The notes under the pieces are model-generated. The model was not told where the DNA came from. It saw only the letters and a list, made by a program, of their open reading frames with translations, and searched no databases. DNA of 53,668 nt, taken from assembly GCA_035497315.1 (NCBI GenBank), contig DATJDU010000025.1, forward strand, positions 1 through 53,668, read 5' to 3'. Source of the stretch: Andeanibacterium sp035497315 (GTDB lineage: Bacteria > Pseudomonadota > Alphaproteobacteria > Sphingomonadales > Sphingomonadaceae). Below, one piece after another: positions 32,745-40,975 of the stretch (the stretch's first letter is position 1; each line of letters begins with the position of its first letter). Position numbers and translations under genes: made by a program.

Positions 32745-33174
32745 TGTTGTCGTGTCCGGAATGGTGGCATTGGCAGGCAAGTTGTGGAGGGCGAACGTAG
32801 GGCGTTCAACTTTCGGTCCATTCCCGGAAAACGCCGATCACATTAGAGAGGTCTGTGGGGCCACAAGCGGCTTTGAACCGAAATCCATCGGCCTCTGCCA
32901 CCCACCAGCTTCCGAGCGTCCGCCATTCGTCCAAATCGCTAGCGGGCTCACCACGCTTGGACTCAAATGACCTTCCTTCCAATGAGGTCTCTCTTAGGTC
33001 GATCTCTATTGTCCATCCGGGATTATCCAAGGTGTCAATTTTGACCCCGTAGGAATGTTCCCAGTCATTGTTACACTCTTGAACAAACCAATTCATGAGC
33101 CAACCAAGATTATCGTTTGCCATGCCTCGTTGTGGCTGAGCACTTGGATGTCCGCAATGTTGTCGTGTCCGGAA
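32745..33174. repeat. 17-bp direct repeats flanking the Imm53 gene
   Basis: TGTTGTCGTGTCCGGAA occurs at 32745-32761 and again exactly at 33158-33174. The Imm53-type gene lies between the two copies. This could be a trace of duplication or of recombination that brought in the gene. Confidence 0.75.
32806..33123 (-). CDS. Imm53-family immunity protein (orphan)
   Basis: This 105-residue protein has the Imm53 pattern: LGWLMNWFVQECNNDWEHSY near the start, then GVKIDTLDNPGWTIEIDL and later LGSWWVAEADGFRFKAACGP. Members neutralise contact-dependent or secreted polymorphic toxins. No toxin gene is next to it, so it looks like an orphan kept for protection or a captured cassette. The start MANDNLGW is preferred over an ATG 25 codons upstream whose extension (GHPSAQPQRG) looks non-coding and includes the 17-bp repeat. 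Base composition is lower in GC than the flanks, suggesting transfer. Confidence 0.82.
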   Translation of the reverse strand: MANDNLGWLMNWFVQECNNDWEHSYGVKIDTLDNPGWTIEIDLRETSLEGRSFESKRGEPASDLDEWRTLGSWWVAEADGFRFKAACGPTDLSNVIGVFREWTES

Positions 33175-33248
33175 AGGCTGCTCTTGGTCGAATTCCATAG
33201 TTAGCTGCCGAATTTGTCCACGCCGCCTAGGCTCTGGAGGATGGTCTC

Positions 33249-35759
33249 TCAGCTTCCCGCTGCCGGATAGGCCCCGGCAAGCATCCTCGGAATGCCCCCC
33301 GCGCGGAACAGTGCCACATCCTGCGCGGTGGCAAGCTGGGCAATGCCGGTGAATTCACCGCCGCCCGGACCACTCACTTCGATCCGCAGCGGGGTGTGGA
33401 TACCGGCATCTTCCAGCCCATGCACCGTCACCCGGCTCGCCGCGCTTAGCGCCGGTTCCGCAGTCCCTTCCAGCCGGATCGGCAGCACGCCCATGGCGAT
33501 CAGATTGCTGCGGTGGATGCGCTCGAAACTGCGGGCGATCACGGCGCGGATGCCCAGCAGGGCGGTGCCCTTTGCAGCCCAGTCCCGCGCGGAGCCGCAG
33601 CCATAGGCCTCGCCCGCCCAGACGACCATCGCCCGCCCTTCGGCCAGATGAGACTGGGCGGCCTCATAAATGCTCGTCTCGATCCCGGCGGCATCGGGCG
33701 CGCGATTGCCCTCGCCCGAGGCGAGGCGGTTCACCAGCCGCCGATTGTCGAAAGTGCCGCGCAGCATTACTTCGTGATTGCCACGAAAATCGCCATAGCC
33801 GCCATGATCGGCGCGCTGCCAGCCGTGCTCGCGCAGCCAGCGGGCGGCAGGCGAATCCGCCGCGATCGCGCCGATGGGGGAGATGTGATCGGTGGTGATG
33901 CTGTCGCCCAGCCACAGCAGCACGGCGGCATCGCGGATCGCAGCCTCCGGCGGTGTGGCACTATCGTCGAAGAAGGGCGGCCGGCGGATAATGAGCGAGC
34001 GCCTCTCCCACGCGAACAGATCGCCATAGGGCGCGGGCAGGCCATCCCAATGCGCATTGTCCAGCGGCGCGGAGGGCAGGCCTTCGCGCTCCAGCTCGGC
34101 CAGAATGCCCGCTGCCTCGCCGGGGGCGGGCCACAGATCGGCAAAGAGCACGTCCTTCCCTCGCGCATCGGTTCCAAGCGGCGCGGAGGCGAGATCGACC
34201 GTGACCCTGCCCGCCAGCGCGGCGGCGACCACCAGCGGCGGGGAGGCGAGATAATTGGCCCGCACGCGCGGATGGATGCGGTTGGGGAAGTTGCGATTGC
34301 CGGAGAGGACCGCCGCCCCGACCAGTGCTGGATCGGCCTCAAGCATGGCCAGCGCTTCGGGCATGAGTTCGCCCGAATTGCCCACACAAGTGGTGCAGCC
34401 GAAGCCGACCACCGAAAAGCCGATCTGCTCCAGATAGGGCAGCAGGCCCGCGCGGCTCAGCAGATCGGCCATGGAGCGCGATCCGGGCGCGAGGCTGGTC
34501 TTGACCCAGGGCGGCGGGCGCAGGCCAAGCTCTGCCGCGCGGCGAGCCACCAGCCCTGCCTCCAGCATCAGCACGGGATTGGCGGTGTTGGTGCAGCTGG
34601 TGATCGCCGCGATCAGCACCGCGCCATCCGCGCTGCCTTCCCGCGCGGGCAGGCTGGCCGGAACCTGCGGCAGGGGCAGGATATCCTGCGGCCGGGCAGG
34701 CCCCGCCATCACCGGCACCACGCCGGACAGGTCGAAACGCAAGGTCCGGCTATAGTGGCGCGCCGTCTCGTCATCCGCCCACAGGCCGCTCTGGCGGGCA
34801 TAGGCTTCGTAAAGCGCCAGGTCCTCGCCGCTGCGGCCCATGGAGCCGAGGTAGCGCAGCGTCTCCGCATCCACCGCGAACAGGCCGGCGGTCGCCCCAT
34901 ATTCGGGGCACATATTGGCGATGGCAGCCCGGTCCGGCAGGCTGAGACCTGCCGCGCCCGGGCCGGTGAATTCGACGATCTGGTCCACCACCTGCTGCCC
35001 GCGCAGGAAGGCGGTGAGCGACAGCGCGACATCGGTGGCGCTTACGCCCGGGGCGGGCGCGCCTTCCAGCACCAGCTGCGTGACCGGGGGGATCGGGATA
35101 TCCGCAAGCTGGCCCAGCGCCGCCACTTCCGCCTCGATCCCGCCCACGCCCCAGCCGAGGATGCCCAGCGCATTGATCATGGTGGTGTGGCTATCGGTGC
35201 CGATCACCACTTCGGGCAGGATCAGGCCGCTGCCATCCGCTGCCGAGCGGGCGATGGCGGAGAGGCGCTCCAGATTGATCTGGTGGCAGATGCCATTGCC
35301 CGGCGGCACCACCCGCAGCGAGGCAAAGGCGCGCTCGGCCCATTTGAAGAAGCCGTAGCGTTCTCCGTTGCGCTGGAACTCCAGCGCGATGTTGCGTTCC
35401 GCCGCGTCGGGCATGCCGCTGAAATCGACCTTCACCGAATGGTCGATCACCAGGTCGATAGGCACGCTGGCATCGACTTTGGCGCCGCTTTGCGCCGCCC
35501 GGTCCCGCAGGGCAGCAAGATCGACCAGTGCGGCGACGCCCGCCGTATCCTGCATCAGGATGCGCGTGGGGGCGAAGGGCACGGTCAGCCCTTCTCCCCT
35601 TCCCGCCAGCCGGGCAGCGAAGCCTTCCGCCACCTGCGGCCCGGCGCCATGGCCCAGCGCGTTCTCCAGCAGCAATCGCAGCGAGCGCGGCAGGCACGCG
35701 AGCCGCTGCTGCATCGCGCCGTCCAGCCTGCCCCAGGCGGTGGGAAGCGTTCCTGTCAT
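33249..35759 (-). CDS. Aconitase-family hydratase, AcnA type (possible maleate/citraconate hydratase)
   Basis: This is an 836-residue single-chain aconitase homologue, about 55 residues shorter than typical AcnA. It keeps VVIGTDSHTTMINALGILGW, the three cluster cysteines (ITSCTNTANP and FGCTTCVGNSG) and the swivel domain with YGDFRGNHEVMLRGTF and EAYGCGSARDWAAKG. It is 16 bp downstream of an HMG-CoA-lyase-family gene in an IclR-controlled unit within an aromatic cluster, so housekeeping citrate isomerisation is unlikely. Hydration of maleate or citraconate, or a methylcitrate-type reaction, fits better. It could still be a spare aconitase. Confidence 0.8.
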   Translation of the reverse strand: MTGTLPTAWGRLDGAMQQRLACLPRSLRLLLENALGHGAGPQVAEGFAARLAGRGEGLTVPFAPTRILMQDTAGVAALVDLAALRDRAAQSGAKVDASVPIDLVIDHSVKVDFSGMPDAAERNIALEFQRNGERYGFFKWAERAFASLRVVPPGNGICHQINLERLSAIARSAADGSGLILPEVVIGTDSHTTMINALGILGWGVGGIEAEVAALGQLADIPIPPVTQLVLEGAPAPGVSATDVALSLTAFLRGQQVVDQIVEFTGPGAAGLSLPDRAAIANMCPEYGATAGLFAVDAETLRYLGSMGRSGEDLALYEAYARQSGLWADDETARHYSRTLRFDLSGVVPVMAGPARPQDILPLPQVPASLPAREGSADGAVLIAAITSCTNTANPVLMLEAGLVARRAAELGLRPPPWVKTSLAPGSRSMADLLSRAGLLPYLEQIGFSVVGFGCTTCVGNSGELMPEALAMLEADPALVGAAVLSGNRNFPNRIHPRVRANYLASPPLVVAAALAGRVTVDLASAPLGTDARGKDVLFADLWPAPGEAAGILAELEREGLPSAPLDNAHWDGLPAPYGDLFAWERRSLIIRRPPFFDDSATPPEAAIRDAAVLLWLGDSITTDHISPIGAIAADSPAARWLREHGWQRADHGGYGDFRGNHEVMLRGTFDNRRLVNRLASGEGNRAPDAAGIETSIYEAAQSHLAEGRAMVVWAGEAYGCGSARDWAAKGTALLGIRAVIARSFERIHRSNLIAMGVLPIRLEGTAEPALSAASRVTVHGLEDAGIHTPLRIEVSGPGGGEFTGIAQLATAQDVALFRAGGIPRMLAGAYPAAGS

Positions 35760-35775
35760 CCTGCGCGGCCTTCTC

Positions 35776-36735
35776 TCAGCCCGCGATCCTGCTGCGCAGC
35801 CTTGCCAGAGTGCCGCCCTGCTTGACCTTGCCGGGCAGCGGGTGGCCCACGATATCCTCGGCCAGCAGCGCGCATTCGATCAGCTTTTCCAGATCGACCC
35901 CGGTGGCGATGCCCATTTCTTCGCACATCAGCACGAAATCCTCGGTGCAGATATTGCCCGCCGCACCCTTGTGGGCGGCAAAGGGACAGCCGCCCAGCCC
36001 GGCCACGGCCGCGTCGAAATGGCGCACGCCCATCTGCAGTCCGGCATAGGCATTGGCGAGACCCAGCCCGCGCGTGTCATGCAGGTGGAGCGAGAGTTCC
36101 AGCTGGGGATAGGCATCGCGCACCATGCCCACCACACGGCGGATACGCTCCGGCGTGGCCCAGGCCATAGTATCGCCCAGCCCCACGATCTCCAGCGTCT
36201 CGCCTTCCGCCGCCGCGATATCTTGCAACTGGCCCACCAGTTCCACCACGCGAGCAGGCGCTACATCGCCGGCGAAATTGCAGCCGAAAGCGGCAGTGAC
36301 GAAGCCGGTGCGCACCGGAATGGCGTGATCGCGATACATGCGGATCAGTTCCGGCTGGGCGGCCAGTTGCTGATCGGGCGTGCGGTTCTGGTTGCGCTTG
36401 AGGAACGCGTCGGAGGCATAGAGCGTCAGCTTGCCGTCCAGCGCCAGCCGGCCCGTGGCGATCGCGCGTTCCAGCCCCTTGCTGTTGAGCCACAGCCCGG
36501 CATAGGCCACCCCCGGCTGCGGCGTGAAACCGGCCACCACCTGTTCCGCATCGGCCATTCCCGGCACCAGAGAGGGGTTTACGAAGGACACGGTCTGGAT
36601 ATGACGGAGCCCGGTCTGCGAGAGGGCATCGATCAGTTCGATCTTGCGGGCGGTGGGAACATCGCCGCCTTCGATCTGGAAGCCTTCACGGGGGCCTTCT
36701 TCCTTGATGAAGACGCGGTCGGGGAGTTGGGTCAT
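35776..36735 (-). CDS. HMG-CoA lyase-family enzyme (citramalyl-CoA lyase candidate)
   Basis: This is a 319-residue DRE-TIM metallolyase. IKEEGPREGFQIEGGDVPTA is the N-terminal (D/E)-R-x-G segment, LSLHLHDTRGLGLANAYAGL holds the metal histidines, and AVAGLGGCPFAAHKGAAGNI carries the G-x-x-G-C-P cysteine motif. The family splits 3-hydroxy-3-methyl acyl-CoA thioesters to acetyl-CoA and a keto compound. With a nearby CaiB-type CoA transferase and aconitase homologue, citramalyl-CoA to acetyl-CoA plus pyruvate is a likely reaction. The ATG is used, not an earlier TTG. The upstream region holds the IclR operator shared with the divergent IclR gene. Confidence 0.85.
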   Translation of the reverse strand: MTQLPDRVFIKEEGPREGFQIEGGDVPTARKIELIDALSQTGLRHIQTVSFVNPSLVPGMADAEQVVAGFTPQPGVAYAGLWLNSKGLERAIATGRLALDGKLTLYASDAFLKRNQNRTPDQQLAAQPELIRMYRDHAIPVRTGFVTAAFGCNFAGDVAPARVVELVGQLQDIAAAEGETLEIVGLGDTMAWATPERIRRVVGMVRDAYPQLELSLHLHDTRGLGLANAYAGLQMGVRHFDAAVAGLGGCPFAAHKGAAGNICTEDFVLMCEEMGIATGVDLEKLIECALLAEDIVGHPLPGKVKQGGTLARLRSRIAG

Positions 36736-36775
36736 GCCGTCAAATTTCCTGCAAAGCCTTGTTGACAAGGATATT

Positions 36776-36805
36776 CATCGTTCTACATAGCAGAACGATG
36801 GTTCG
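36776..36805. promoter_or_regulatory. IclR operator S1
   Basis: CATCGTTCT and AGAACGATG form a perfect 9-bp dyad around ACATAGC, followed by a partial third half-site (GTTCG). It lies between the divergent lyase and IclR genes, 24 bp before the IclR ATG. The half-site GTTCT/AGAAC recurs at four more promoters. Confidence 0.75.
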
Positions 36806-36828
36806 TAATTGAATGTGGGAGGGGTAAC

Positions 36829-37530
36829 ATGAATTCCAAGGGCGGCGTGGCTGCAGTGGATCGGGCGTTTGCGATCATGCAGGCGTTCACGCATCAGCGG
36901 CCGGTCATGACGCTGGCGGAACTTTCGCGCGCGACGGGGCTCTACAAGAGCACGATCCTGCGCCTGCTGGGTTCTCTGGAAAAGTCCTATTTCGTGATCC
37001 AGCGCGCCGATGGCAGCTACCAGTTGGGCCCCGGCCTGCTGGAACTGGCCAGCATCTATCAGGATTCCTTCGACCTGCGGCAGTTCGTGCATCCCACGTT
37101 GGAACGGCTGGTGGTCGAAACCGGCGAAGGCGCCAGCTTCTTCATCCGCCATGCGGAAATGCAGATGTGCCTGTTCCGCGTGGACGGGAACCAGACGATC
37201 CGGGACTATACCATCCGCCTGGGTGACCGTCGCCCGCTGGACAAGGGCGCTTCGGCCACCGCCTTCCTCAAATTCGAAGGCTCGGGCGGTCCCTATACGC
37301 TGGACGATCTGGTGGTCGGCTCCTTTGGCACGGTGACGCCGGAAATGGCCGCGCTGGCCGCGCCCGTCTTCGGGCAGGGCAACGAACTGGTGGGCGTGGT
37401 TACCCTGTCCGGCCCGATCTCCCGCTTCAACGACGCCAAGGTCGCCGAGCTGAAGCCGATCCTGGCCGAACAGGTGATTACCCTCTCGCGGATGCTGGGC
37501 GCGCAGCCGGGGCTGTTCCGGGGCGTCTGA
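36829..37530 (+). CDS. IclR-family transcriptional regulator
   Basis: This 233-residue regulator has an N-terminal HTH (VAAVDRAFAIMQAF, MTLAELSRATGLYKSTILRL, GSYQLGPGLLELAS) and a GAF-like IclR effector domain from about residue 75 (GEGASFFIRHAEMQMCLFRV, RRPLDKGASATAF). It is divergent from the lyase-aconitase genes and convergent with the CoA-transferase operon, central to the aromatic cluster. Sites of its expected type sit at five promoters, and S1 before its own gene suggests autoregulation. The effector is likely an aromatic acid or ring-cleavage product. Confidence 0.93.
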   Translation: MNSKGGVAAVDRAFAIMQAFTHQRPVMTLAELSRATGLYKSTILRLLGSLEKSYFVIQRADGSYQLGPGLLELASIYQDSFDLRQFVHPTLERLVVETGEGASFFIRHAEMQMCLFRVDGNQTIRDYTIRLGDRRPLDKGASATAFLKFEGSGGPYTLDDLVVGSFGTVTPEMAALAAPVFGQGNELVGVVTLSGPISRFNDAKVAELKPILAEQVITLSRMLGAQPGLFRGV

Positions 37531-37571
37531 CCTGCCGAAACTCGCCGCCGCCCGGCGATCGCACGGCGCCA

Positions 37572-38771
37572 TCACACGACACCGGCATCCCGCAGCCGTT
37601 CCAGCTCCGCCTCGTCCACGCCCAGCGAGCCGAGAATCTCGCCGCTATGTTCGCCAAGGCGCGGCGGCGGGCAGGCGGCGGAAGGCTGGGCATCGGCCAT
37701 CAGGAAGCCGCTGCGCGCAACCGTGATCCCACCGGTTTCCTGCAGGAAATTGCGCTGCCGGGTCTGCGGGTGATCGAGTATCTGCGGGATGGTGAGGATG
37801 CGCCCGGCGGGGATGTTCGCGCGGTTGAGCAATTCCTCCCACTCGGCGCCCGGGCGCGTGGCGAACACGCGATTGAGGATGGCGTTCAATTCTTCGCGAT
37901 GGCGCTTGCGAGCCTCGCGTTCGGCAAAACGCGGGTCTTCCATCAACTCCGGCAGGCCCATCGCCTCGCACAGCGCCTCGAACTGTTCCTGCTTGTTGGC
38001 CGCGACATTGATCTGGCCGTCCGCCGCAGTGAAGGCGCCCGACGGGGCTGCAGTCATGTTCTGATTGCCCAGCGGCCGCGGCTCAACCCCGGCAATGAGA
38101 TAGTTCGACACTGCCCAGCCCATGGCCGAAAGCGTGGCGTCCAGCATGGACACGTCGATGAAGCAGCCCTTGCCCGTCCGGTCCCGCCCATAGAGCGAAC
38201 TGGAAATGGCGAAGGCCGCCGTCAGCCCGCCCAGAGTGTCGCACAGGGGATAGCCCACGCGCAAAGGCGCCGACTGCGCATCGCCGGTGATGCTCATCAC
38301 CCCGGAATAGCCCTGGATGATCTGGTCATAGGCGGGATTGCCGCTGAGCGGCCCTTCCTGCCCGAAGCCGGTGATCGCGCAATAGATCAGGCCGGGATTG
38401 TCCTGCGCCAGCGTCTCGTATCCCAGCCCCAGCCGGTCCATTACGCCGGGACGGAAATTCTCGATCAACACGTCCGCCGTCGCCGCCAGCCGCCGGAACA
38501 GCGCCCTGCCCTCGGGCTTCTTGAGATCGAGCGTGACGGACTTCTTCCCCGCATTCTGCGCTAGGAAGGATGTGCCCATCATCTGTTCGTTCAACGCCGG
38601 ATCGGCGCCCAGCTTGCGCGCCAGATCGCCGCCGTCGGGCCGTTCGACCTTGATCACCTCCGCACCGAGCAGGGCGAGCTGGAAGGCGGCATAGGGGCCG
38701 GAGAGGATATTCGTCAGGTCAAGGACCCGGATCCCCTCCAGCTGCCGCGCGGGCGCTGGCGCTGCGCTCAT
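37572..38771 (-). CDS. CaiB/BaiF-type CoA transferase (class III)
   Basis: This 399-residue family-III CoA transferase begins LEGIRVLDLTNILSGPYAAF, has the catalytic Asp149 in SGNPAYDQIIQGYSG, and the typical FRPGVMDRLGLGY and RDRTGKGCFIDVSMLDATLS. It probably moves CoA from succinyl-CoA (or a similar donor) to a dicarboxylic acid such as citramalate, malate or itaconate. It is last in the four-gene ring-cleavage operon, overlapping the monooxygenase gene as ATGA, and pairs by function with the HMG-CoA-lyase homologue transcribed from the neighbouring S1 promoter. Confidence 0.88.
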   Translation of the reverse strand: MSAAPAPARQLEGIRVLDLTNILSGPYAAFQLALLGAEVIKVERPDGGDLARKLGADPALNEQMMGTSFLAQNAGKKSVTLDLKKPEGRALFRRLAATADVLIENFRPGVMDRLGLGYETLAQDNPGLIYCAITGFGQEGPLSGNPAYDQIIQGYSGVMSITGDAQSAPLRVGYPLCDTLGGLTAAFAISSSLYGRDRTGKGCFIDVSMLDATLSAMGWAVSNYLIAGVEPRPLGNQNMTAAPSGAFTAADGQINVAANKQEQFEALCEAMGLPELMEDPRFAEREARKRHREELNAILNRVFATRPGAEWEELLNRANIPAGRILTIPQILDHPQTRQRNFLQETGGITVARSGFLMADAQPSAACPPPRLGEHSGEILGSLGVDEAELERLRDAGVV

Positions 38772-39964
38772 ATTTCGGCGGTCTCCACGTCATAGCGATA
38801 GAGCCAGTCGTAGCGGTCCTTGATCGGATCGCGGCTCCATTCGCTTTCCATGTAGGCAACGGCGCCTTCCTCGGTCTTGAGCGCGGCTTCGTGGAAGCGG
38901 GCGGTGTTGTCCTTGGCCCCGCGCACCATCTTGCTGGTGCGCTCCACACGTGCCTGCTCGTACTTCTTCAGTGCTTCCACCGGATCGGCATATTTGTCGA
39001 GGCAGCGGCCCAGGATGACGCCATCCTCGATCGACATCACCGCACCCTGCGCAAGGAATGGCAGCGTGGCATGGCAGGCATCGCCCAGCAGGCTGGCGCG
39101 GCCCATGCTCCAGATCTGGCGCGGCGGGCGTTCCATGAAGGCCCATTTCAGCACCTTGGGCGCGGCGCGGATCAGCGTCTGCACATCTTCGTGCCAGCCG
39201 GCGAAATCGCGCAAGCATTCTTCCACCGAACCTTCGGCATACCAGGATTCCACCTGCCAGTCGTCGCGCTCGATCGTGCCAATCATGTTCATCAGCTTGC
39301 CGCCGCGCAGGGGGTAATTCACCAGATGGCCACCCGGCCCGATCCAGGTCCAGCCCACCAGTTCGCGGAAGCGTTCCGGCAGTAATTCCATGGGGATCAC
39401 AGCGCGCCAAGCGATCATGCCGGTGAATTCGGTGTGATCGTCGCCGAACAGGCTCTTGCGCACATTCGATTTCACGCCATCCGCACCGATCAGCACGTCG
39501 CTTTCGATGCGGCGCCCGTCCTTGAGGGTCAGCACGGCCTTGTCGTCATCGGCTTCGGCGCCCACCACTTCGCAGCCCAGATGCACCGCGTTGGGATCGA
39601 TTGCGCGCACCGCGTCATACAGCGTGCTCAGCAGGTCGGGCCGGAATACGGTGAGATAGGGATAGCCATATTTCTCGATCGCCACCGGCCCCAGATCGAA
39701 CATCGGCCAGGCGCGGCCGGTGTTCCACAGGCGGAATTCCTTGCGCTTGGGGGCGCAGGATTGCGCACGCAGCGCCTCGAACACACCCAGCGAATCCAGC
39801 GCACGCGAACCGTTGGGGCTGATCTGCACCCCGGCGCCCACTTCGCCAAGCTCGGGCGCCTGTTCATAGACCTCAACGGGAAAGCCACGGCGCAGGAGGG
39901 AAAGCGCGGCAGCCATGCCGCCAATACCGCCACCGGCAATCGTGATGCGAGGCTTATCTGCCAT
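38768..39964 (-). CDS. FAD-dependent aromatic monooxygenase (3-hydroxybenzoate/salicylate hydroxylase-like)
   Basis: This is a 398-residue group-A flavoprotein hydroxylase. ITIAGGGIGGMAAALSLLRR is the FAD site, DVLIGADGVKSNVRKSLF the DG motif, and RASLLGDACHATLPFLAQGA the GD motif. Such enzymes use NAD(P)H and oxygen to hydroxylate benzoates. Immediately downstream of a gentisate-type dioxygenase in the same operon, it most likely forms a gentisate from a 3-hydroxybenzoate (or salicylate) homologue. Its stop overlaps the CoA-transferase start; the gap to the dioxygenase is 51 bp. Confidence 0.87.
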   Translation of the reverse strand: MADKPRITIAGGGIGGMAAALSLLRRGFPVEVYEQAPELGEVGAGVQISPNGSRALDSLGVFEALRAQSCAPKRKEFRLWNTGRAWPMFDLGPVAIEKYGYPYLTVFRPDLLSTLYDAVRAIDPNAVHLGCEVVGAEADDDKAVLTLKDGRRIESDVLIGADGVKSNVRKSLFGDDHTEFTGMIAWRAVIPMELLPERFRELVGWTWIGPGGHLVNYPLRGGKLMNMIGTIERDDWQVESWYAEGSVEECLRDFAGWHEDVQTLIRAAPKVLKWAFMERPPRQIWSMGRASLLGDACHATLPFLAQGAVMSIEDGVILGRCLDKYADPVEALKKYEQARVERTSKMVRGAKDNTARFHEAALKTEEGAVAYMESEWSRDPIKDRYDWLYRYDVETAEI

Positions 39965-40015
39965 AAATTACTCCAGACTTGTGTGGGGGGCGGGTCATGA
40001 GGGAAGCGCGGGCGA

Positions 40016-40975
40016 TCACGCCGCTTCACCGGCACCGCCACGGCGGTACCACCCGAGTTTCTGCATGAGGGGGCGGTCCGAAACCTTGAGGAGCTTTGCT
40101 CCCTTCGGCCCCGCCGCTAGCGAATGCGGGCGCCAGGCGGGCACCGCGATCGTATCGCCGAAGGACCAGGCGAAGTTCTGGCCGTCGATCTCGATCGCGC
40201 CTTCGCCCGCCATCACGGCATAGATGGCGTTACTGGTCTCGCGGATTTCCCCGCCCTGCTGGCCCGGATCGAGCCGGATCACGTCGAGCGCGATGGAAGC
40301 CAGTTCCGCGGGCCCAAGCGTAATCGCCCTCAGGCCACCCTGCGCGGGATCAGGCGCTGCTTGCGCGAGCCCGCGATCGATATCCTCGGCGCGGAAGGCG
40401 ATGGGTGCGGTCTCGATACGCTCGGGCGAAGGTTCCACGCCCTGCGGATGGGGCTGGTAGAACATCGGCTCCAGCAGATGCACCAGCGGCACATCGAGGA
40501 AATCCATCCAGTAACAATTCTCGGCCCCGAGATTCTCGTGCGAATGCCAGGCCCAATTGGGCGTCAGCAGCACGTCCCCGGGGCGCATCTCCACCTGCTT
40601 GCCATCCACTACCGTATAGGTGCCGTGACCTTCCAGGATCAGCCGCAGGGCGTTGGGCGTGTGGCGGTGAGCCCGCGCGACCTCGCCCGGTTTGACCATC
40701 TGATAGGCCGCCACGATCGTCCGCACAGTGGAGTAGATGTTCCCTTCGACGGGATTGAACATCGTCAGATTGCGGCGCTCGGCAAATTCCGTGTCGACCA
40801 GTTCGCCCGCCCGGTCGAGGATCGGCCGGACATCGGCATAGTGCCAGACATGCGGCAGGAAATTGGCGCGCGGCTCGGGCCAGAGCGCGGGCACCTTGCG
40901 ATGCCAGCCACCTTCCATGTTGAGATCGGAGAAAGAGGCGTAAAGCGCCTCCAGCTCGGCGGCGGGGGCGCTCAT
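40016..40975 (-). CDS. Gentisate 1,2-dioxygenase-like bicupin
   Basis: This 319-residue protein has two cupin domains. Cupin one has GEVARAHRHTPNALRLILEG with the iron-binding histidines, then PNWAWHSHENLG. Cupin two has NAIYAVMAGEGAIEIDGQ and FGDTIAVPAWRPHSL. This fits gentisate-type ring-cleaving dioxygenases, though it is somewhat short for the family (usually 340-375). MSAPAAELEALYASFSDLNM is the start; it overlaps the FAH gene stop as ATGA. The product would be maleylpyruvate or a substituted form. Salicylate or 1-hydroxy-2-naphthoate cleavage by a related enzyme remains possible. Confidence 0.88.
   Translation of the reverse strand: MSAPAAELEALYASFSDLNMEGGWHRKVPALWPEPRANFLPHVWHYADVRPILDRAGELVDTEFAERRNLTMFNPVEGNIYSTVRTIVAAYQMVKPGEVARAHRHTPNALRLILEGHGTYTVVDGKQVEMRPGDVLLTPNWAWHSHENLGAENCYWMDFLDVPLVHLLEPMFYQPHPQGVEPSPERIETAPIAFRAEDIDRGLAQAAPDPAQGGLRAITLGPAELASIALDVIRLDPGQQGGEIRETSNAIYAVMAGEGAIEIDGQNFAWSFGDTIAVPAWRPHSLAAGPKGAKLLKVSDRPLMQKLGWYRRGGAGEAA

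Larger units (their letters stand above)
32291..33230. mobile_element. 940-bp insert bounded by 23-bp inverted repeats
   Basis: The arm at 32291-32313 (CTAGGCGGCGTGGATAAATT then CCG) matches the reverse complement of 33208-33230 at 21 of 23 positions, the first 14 perfectly. The interval is visibly lower in GC than its neighbours and holds a small gene plus an Imm53-type gene but no transposase. The left arm supplies the TAG stop of the GntR gene. An inner inverted repeat (CGTCCGCTTT, 32325-32334 and 32376-32385) lies near the left end. It may be a non-autonomous mobile unit; no clear target duplication is seen. Confidence 0.5.

Noticed and set aside
32593..32970. 125-residue plus-strand frame overlapping the small gene and the Imm53 gene
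   Set aside because: It is out of frame with the small gene that it overlaps and antisense to the Imm53 gene, has no family motif, and stays open only because of composition.
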